Below are positions 59,631-64,000 of a stretch of DNA of 64,000 nucleotides, one piece after another. A program made the translations under genes and the position numbers. This stretch comes from DAISKN01 sp964553925 (GTDB lineage Bacteria > Acidobacteriota > Vicinamibacteria > Marinacidobacterales > SMYC01), in contig CAZKNR010000328.1 in NCBI GenBank assembly GCA_964553925.1, positions 1 to 64,000 of the forward strand, read 5' to 3'. The stretch's first letter is position 1. Each line of letters starts with the position of its first letter. The notes under the pieces are model-generated. The model was not told where the DNA came from and searched no databases. It saw nothing but the letters and a program-made list of their open reading frames with translations.

Positions 59631-61337
59631 TTGCCGATCCTGGGTATCTGGGATGGCCACGACGCCGGGGCGGCGGTGGTGGATGAATCAGAAGGCCGCA
59701 TCGTCTGCGCCGCGAACGAGGAGCGCTTCACCCGTCGTAAGCTCGAGGTCGGCTTCCCCAAGGGCGCCATCGAGGCTTGTCTGTCCGAGGCCGGCCTCGA
59801 GGCCAAAGACGTTTCCGAGATCGCGGTCTCGACGTTCGATCCCGCGAAGACTCTCACCCGTATCTTTCCCTCGCTCAAGGAGCGCTACTACCTCCTGAGG
59901 CGGCGCAAGGTGCGCCCGGGGGTATTCGATTCGTGGAAGCGGACGGTCAAGTACGAGCTCACCACGTGGCGTCCGAACGGCCTCACGCGCCGCCTGAGCG
60001 AAGCGGCGCTCGGAAGAGAGCTCTCCCGGGTCGGCCTCGAGAAAGCGCGGATTCACTGGACTCACCACCACATGGCTCACGCCGCGACCGCCGCCTGCAC
60101 GTCGGGCTTCGACAGGTCGTTGGTCCTCACCCTCGACGGAGTCGGCGATGGGCTCTCGGGAACGATCTCGACTCTCGACTCAGGCAAGCTCACGCTGGTC
60201 TCGGCGATCGGAGCGAGAGACTCGTTCGGCATCTTCTACGAGATGGTGACCCGTCTTCTCAACATGCGGGAGCTCGAGGACGAAGGCAAGGTGATGGCGC
60301 TCGCGTCCTTCGGTTACGCTCCCCCCGACGGGCGAAACCCTTTGATGGACCTGTTCGAAGTCGAGGGCCTGAAGGTCGAATGCCTTCTTTCGCCTTCGGG
60401 GCTGTCCCGATTTCTCGCGAGAGAGCTCGCGATGATGCCGTCGGAGCAGTTCGCCTTCCTCGCGCAGGAGACTCTCGAGACGAAGGTGGTGGAGCTCGTG
60501 AGAAACGCGTTCCGGACGACAGGGATGCGGCGGATCGCCTACGCCGGCGGGGTCGCGAGCAACATCCAGGTGAACCGCAAGCTCCGCGCCCTTCCCGAGT
60601 GCGAGGCGATCTTCGTCTTCCCCCACATGGGGGACGGGGGTCTCGCGCTCGGGGCCGCGCTTGCCCGGGCGGTCGAGAGGAACGGCGCCAAAAGCTATCC
60701 TCTCGGGGATCTTCGCCTCGGACCGAGCCTGAGGTCGGCGGAGGTCGAGGCGGCGCTTCGTGATTCCGGGCTTCGATACGATGCGGTCGAGGACGCGGCT
60801 GCGGAGGCGGCTCGCCGCATCGCGAAAAGCGAGGTGGTCTTCTGGTTTCAGGGACGAATGGAATTCGGTCCGCGGGCCCTCGGTGGCCGGAGCATCCTCG
60901 CGCGGCCGGACAGCGAGTCCCTGCGGGACCGGCTCAACTTGAAGCTGAAGCGCCGCGTCTGGTATCAACCCTTCTGCCCGTCGATCCTCGACGAGGAGGC
61001 CGAGCGCCTGCTCGAGGGGGGCGGGACGAAGAACCGGTTCATGACGATGGCCTACGAAGTGAAAAGCGAGGGACGAGAGCTCCTCAAGGGCGTCGTCGGG
61101 CGGGACGGCACTTGCCGGCCGCAGATGGTGGACGAGAGCTATGGGATCTACCATCGGCTCCTGGTGTATACCCGGGCGGCGATCGGAGTCGGGGCGCTTT
61201 TGAACACGAGCTTCAATCTTCATGGAGAACCGATGGTCGCGAGCCCGGCGCAGGCCATCGATTGCTTCCTTCGCTCGGGGGCGGACGTCCTGGTGATGGG
61301 TGATTTCGTTCTCACGCACCCCGGAGCCTCGTCGTGA
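59631..61337 (+). CDS. Carbamoyltransferase (NodU/CmcH/TobZ family)
   Basis: 568 residues from TTG 59631, 6 bases after the radical SAM gene. N-terminal Kae1-like domain: 'GIWDGHDAGAAVVDESEGRIVCAANEERFTRRKLEVGFP', 'HHHMAHAATAACTSGFD', 'VLTLDGVGDGLSGTI', 'YAGGVASNIQVNRKL', 'HMGDGGLALGAALA'. C-terminal YrdC-like region: 'VFWFQGRMEFGPRALGGRSILARPDS', 'RRVWYQPFCPSIL', 'LNTSFNLHGEPMVASPAQAIDCF'. Transfers a carbamoyl group from carbamoyl phosphate to a hydroxyl on a sugar, antibiotic or lipid, here probably on the product of the neighbouring enzymes. Confidence 0.94.
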   Translation: MPILGIWDGHDAGAAVVDESEGRIVCAANEERFTRRKLEVGFPKGAIEACLSEAGLEAKDVSEIAVSTFDPAKTLTRIFPSLKERYYLLRRRKVRPGVFDSWKRTVKYELTTWRPNGLTRRLSEAALGRELSRVGLEKARIHWTHHHMAHAATAACTSGFDRSLVLTLDGVGDGLSGTISTLDSGKLTLVSAIGARDSFGIFYEMVTRLLNMRELEDEGKVMALASFGYAPPDGRNPLMDLFEVEGLKVECLLSPSGLSRFLARELAMMPSEQFAFLAQETLETKVVELVRNAFRTTGMRRIAYAGGVASNIQVNRKLRALPECEAIFVFPHMGDGGLALGAALARAVERNGAKSYPLGDLRLGPSLRSAEVEAALRDSGLRYDAVEDAAAEAARRIAKSEVVFWFQGRMEFGPRALGGRSILARPDSESLRDRLNLKLKRRVWYQPFCPSILDEEAERLLEGGGTKNRFMTMAYEVKSEGRELLKGVVGRDGTCRPQMVDESYGIYHRLLVYTRAAIGVGALLNTSFNLHGEPMVASPAQAIDCFLRSGADVLVMGDFVLTHPGASS

Positions 61338-63046
61338 AGAGGAGGATTTCCGCGGGCATCGCTCTCGGCTTCGTCGTCGCCTTCGGGACTCTCGGCCTGT
61401 GGCTAACGTCCTCGACTCCGGAGGGAGTCCGGGAAACTCTGCGCTTCTTGTCCCCGAGAGCCGCCGAGCTCGCCTTCCTTCTTCTGATCGCGGGAGCGGG
61501 ATTGAGCTTTTCCGAGATTCGAGACTCCCTGCCGTCGAAGAGCTTCTTCTACCCTCTCGCGGCCGGCCTTCTGGCCCTCGCGGCGGTGAGAGCCATCCCG
61601 CCCCAAACGCACCGCATCTACTACGACGAGGACATCTACGAGAACGTGGCCCAGAACATCCTGTGGATGGGGCGGGCCCAGATGTGCAACGAGGGAGTAA
61701 TCGAAGCGGAACGGTTCCGGTGCGACGCGTCCGAGTACAACAAGGAGCCGAACGCGTTTCCGTTTCTGCTGTCGCTCGCCTTCCGTCTCACTGGAGTCCG
61801 GGAGAGCGCGGCTCATGCGCTGAATCACGTCATTTTCGCCCTGGGAGCCGCGGCGCTTTTCTGGCTCTCGGCGATGCTCTTCGAGCGGGCATCGGCGGGC
61901 ATCGGCGCGGCGCTGGTCTACACCTTTACTCCACAGAACCTCCTCTGGGGGGCGACGGTGGCCGCCGAGCCCGGATCGGCTTCATTCGCGGCCGTCGCGA
62001 TCGGCGCGTTCGTTCTGTTCTGCCGCCGTCCCTCATGGCGGACCGGCCTCTTCGGGGCTTCGGCCCTCGCGTTCGCCTGCCAGTTCCGGCCGGAGTCGGG
62101 GCTCGTCCTCGTGGTCGCGGGTGCGTTCGTGCTCTTGCTCGCGCGGGATCTCTTGAGACGCCAGGCCCTCTGGGCGACCGCGCTTTTGACCCTGGTGCTC
62201 CTCCTTCCTCAGCTCGCCCACACCTGGGCGATGCGGCACGAGCGATGGGGAAGCAGTGAAAGCGGCAAGTTCTCGATCGAGTACGCGAAGGCGAACCTGG
62301 GCCCGAACGTCCAGTACTACGCCTCTGGAGAGGACTTTCCCCGGCTCTTCACCGCGCTCGCCCTCCTGGGGCTCCTGCGTCCAGGGCGAAGGCGCGAGTC
62401 CCTTTCGATCCTCGTCTGGTTTCTCCTCCTCTTCGGGATCTTCATCCCGTTCTACGCCGGAAGTTATCGCTATGGAGCCGACGTGCGGTTTTCTCTGATG
62501 AGCGCGACGCCGCTCGCGGCGCTCGCGGGAGCGGGTCTGGGATGGCTCTTCGAGCTTTCGCGGCGGTTCCGGCCGGACTCGCGGGCTCTCGCGGCCGCGC
62601 CTTACCTCCTCGCGATCTACGCGGCGAGCGCATACCTCCCCTTTACCCGCGCCCTCGGAAAGGAGTCCTGGGCCTCCCGCGCGGATCACGCGGCTGTCCT
62701 GCGGATGGTGGCCGAAGTGCCGGAGGACGGGATCGTGCTCAGCCACAACCCGGGGATGATCCACGTGATGGGGAAAAGCGCCGCCCAGACGTCGATTGCC
62801 TCCTACCAGCCGGCGCGGGTTGACGAGCTCTTCCACCGCTTCCCCGGCGGGGTCTACTTTCACTACAACTTCTGGTGCAACGTGGACGACCCCGTGCAGA
62901 ACGAATTCTGCCGGCAGGTCCTGGCGACCTTCAAGACCCGGGTGGTTCTCGAGGAGTCATCCGGGTTCTACCGCTACGTGCTCTACCGGCTCCTTCCTCG
63001 GACGGCGCCTCCGCCGCCGATACCTCCGCCAGGCTCCGGAAGCTGA
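61334..63046 (+). CDS. GT-C fold membrane glycosyltransferase (GT39/ArnT-like)
   Basis: 570 residues from GTG 61334, which overlaps the carbamoyltransferase stop as GTGA. About 10-12 hydrophobic segments; the first extramembrane loop contains the acidic motif 'IYYDEDIYENVAQNILWMG', typical of catalytic Asp/Glu in polyprenyl-phosphate-dependent transferases, and 'YNKEPNAFPFLLSLAFRL'. A periplasmic C-terminal part ('EDGIVLSHNPGMIHVMGKSAAQTSIASYQPARVDEL') and a Pro-rich tail (PPPPIPPPGSGS) follow. Likely transfers a lipid-linked sugar to a surface acceptor. Confidence 0.88.
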   Translation: MKRRISAGIALGFVVAFGTLGLWLTSSTPEGVRETLRFLSPRAAELAFLLLIAGAGLSFSEIRDSLPSKSFFYPLAAGLLALAAVRAIPPQTHRIYYDEDIYENVAQNILWMGRAQMCNEGVIEAERFRCDASEYNKEPNAFPFLLSLAFRLTGVRESAAHALNHVIFALGAAALFWLSAMLFERASAGIGAALVYTFTPQNLLWGATVAAEPGSASFAAVAIGAFVLFCRRPSWRTGLFGASALAFACQFRPESGLVLVVAGAFVLLLARDLLRRQALWATALLTLVLLLPQLAHTWAMRHERWGSSESGKFSIEYAKANLGPNVQYYASGEDFPRLFTALALLGLLRPGRRRESLSILVWFLLLFGIFIPFYAGSYRYGADVRFSLMSATPLAALAGAGLGWLFELSRRFRPDSRALAAAPYLLAIYAASAYLPFTRALGKESWASRADHAAVLRMVAEVPEDGIVLSHNPGMIHVMGKSAAQTSIASYQPARVDELFHRFPGGVYFHYNFWCNVDDPVQNEFCRQVLATFKTRVVLEESSGFYRYVLYRLLPRTAPPPPIPPPGSGS

Positions 63047-63212
63047 CTTGCCATACCTGGACATACTTGACAGGGCCGAGCGAATCGAGACACCCTACCG
63101 GCACCCCAGAGCGCACAGAGGAGCCTCGCCTTCGAGAGCGGAGGAGGTTTCTGGTTGTATTATCGTCCTATATTTGGTGAAGCCCGAAAACCGTTTTACC
63201 GGGGTGAATGCC

Positions 63213-64000
63213 ATGAATCATGGAAGTGCTGGGAATCTCAGGTCCTTCTTGCTGGGCTCGATGTTTTTCGGGCTTTGCTTTGCCGCTCAGGCGACGGCGG
63301 CGCAGCCGGCCGCCGAGATCGCGCTGGATCCGGCCATCGAGTGCTGGTCCTATTCGGACTTCCCGCTGCTCGGGGCCCTGGTGACGCCGCCGGAGGACAT
63401 CGTCCGCTCCCGGCTCTACTTTCGATGCAGCCTCTACCCGGACTACTACTTCGTCGATCTGGCGGTCGAAAGCGGCGCCTATCGCGGAATCGCTCCCCAG
63501 GCGGAAGAGGCCTGTCCCGAGGTTCACTACTACGTCGAGGCGCTCGGCCGGGATTTCAACTCGGTCCGAACGGAAGAGCGCGTCGCGAACGTCGCGAGCC
63601 CCGACGAATGCCGCAGGCGCTTTCCGGGCGCGGCCTGGTTTCCCGGAGAGAACCCCAATATCTTTATGGGCTCGACCCTCGGGACCACGGGCATGGCGCC
63701 CGGGTTCAAGACGGTCGGGATCGCGGGGTTCATCTCCTCGACCGGGAGCACCGTAGCCGCGGGCACGGGCGGACTCTCGACGGGGGCGGTGGCTGGCATC
63801 GCCGCGGGCGGCGGAGCCGCGGCGGGCCTCGGCGTCCTTGCGACCGGCGGCAATTCCACCACCACGACCGCTCCCCTCGTCGCGGGGCCGCCCCCGCCTT
63901 CGACCACGACCGCCCCCGCGACCACCACGATACCGCCGGCGCCCTCCGGCTTGGTCGCTTGCTTCACGATCGATCCGGCTAGCGGAAGAATCGAAGTGAA
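63213..64000 (+). CDS. Secreted repeat/adhesin-like protein (3' partial)
   Basis: Runs off the window end; 262 residues visible from ATG 63213, with GGGGTG 7 bases upstream. Signal peptide (FLLGSMFFGLCFAAQATAA). Residues about 33-140 are a paralogue of the protein at 56964: 'DPAIECWSYSDFPLLGALVTPP', 'RSRLYFRCSLYPDYYFVDLAVESG', 'VHYYVEALGRDFNSVRTEERV'. Then comes a Gly/Ala-rich hydrophobic segment (about 190-225), Thr/Pro-rich linkers ('TTTTAPLVAGPPPPSTTTAPATTT'-like), and the beginning of what may be a PKD/Ig-type domain ('VACFTIDPASGRIEV'). Suggests a long surface protein. Confidence 0.8.
   Translation, partial: MNHGSAGNLRSFLLGSMFFGLCFAAQATAAQPAAEIALDPAIECWSYSDFPLLGALVTPPEDIVRSRLYFRCSLYPDYYFVDLAVESGAYRGIAPQAEEACPEVHYYVEALGRDFNSVRTEERVANVASPDECRRRFPGAAWFPGENPNIFMGSTLGTTGMAPGFKTVGIAGFISSTGSTVAAGTGGLSTGAVAGIAAGGGAAAGLGVLATGGNSTTTTAPLVAGPPPPSTTTAPATTTIPPAPSGLVACFTIDPASGRIEV

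Overview
The window is 64 kb of GC-rich chromosomal DNA, densely packed with genes. I count 55 protein genes, two of them cut by the window edges, and no rRNA, tRNA, CRISPR array, insertion sequence or phage gene. The lipid A gene lpxD, a TatA subunit, a secretin-type domain and many signal peptides indicate a diderm bacterium. The mix of Ser/Thr kinase, DUF4388 proteins, sigma-54 promoters, many 4-base stop/start overlaps, frequent TTG/GTG starts and deiodinase-like selenoproteins fits an uncultured Acidobacteriota-type organism. That placement is inference; no marker gene here settles it.

Layout. 1-2697: a cut aspartoacylase-family gene and a PQQ-propeller protein. 2707-10685: minus-strand genes (exported fumarylacetoacetase-like protein, isopropylmalate/isocitrate dehydrogenase, sulfatase-like lipoprotein, tsaE, NAD(P)HX repair enzyme, Asp/Glu racemase, a selenocysteine glutaredoxin, SDR, NUDIX), many joined by 1- or 4-base overlaps. 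10731-17540: ornithine cyclodeaminase-like gene, a methyltransferase-like protein of unknown role, a deiodinase-like selenoprotein coupled to a dihydropyrimidinase, an aldehyde dehydrogenase and a small sigma-54-driven gene. 17542-22543: LLM flavin oxidoreductase, PLP enzyme and ClpB. 22603-27573: M1 peptidase, DUF4058, a small membrane-anchored protein, a diaminopropionate ammonia-lyase-like enzyme and an SsnA-like amidohydrolase. 27811-36761: a DUF4388 protein, a fused Fe-S/molybdenum hydroxylase, D- and L-type N-carbamoyl amidohydrolases, a beta-ureidopropionase-like enzyme, an Xni-like nuclease and an NCS1 transporter. 36825-44162: FHA/DUF4388, GGDEF-EAL, malonyl-CoA decarboxylase, small proteins, TatA, an orphan secretin N-domain, LarE and a LysW-like carrier. 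44163-49029: a sigma-54-driven gingipain-like giant protein and repeats. 49030-54449: penicillin acylase, moaC, moeA, lpxD. 54637-64000: Ser/Thr kinase, two paralogous secreted proteins, and a glycosyltransferase / radical SAM / carbamoyltransferase / GT-C membrane protein set.

The strongest theme is selenium. Two genes carry an in-frame UGA exactly where their families have the redox-active Cys/Sec: a glutaredoxin (9078-9287) and an iodothyronine-deiodinase-like protein (13511-14161). In each, a hairpin with a small G-containing apical loop lies 15-18 bases after the UGA, as expected of a bacterial SECIS. The dpaL-like, ssnA-like and fused XDH genes (25433-31289) resemble the gene set known from selenium-dependent molybdenum hydroxylase loci, and moaC and moeA lie 20 kb away. 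The second theme is nucleobase/hydantoin breakdown: NCS1 permease, XDH-like enzyme, dihydropyrimidinase, two N-carbamoyl amidohydrolases and a ureidopropionase-like enzyme would form a plausible salvage route. The third is a set of four sigma-54-type promoters in front of a small orphan gene, a DUF4388 protein, a GGDEF-EAL protein and the gingipain-like protein, suggesting a shared regulon.
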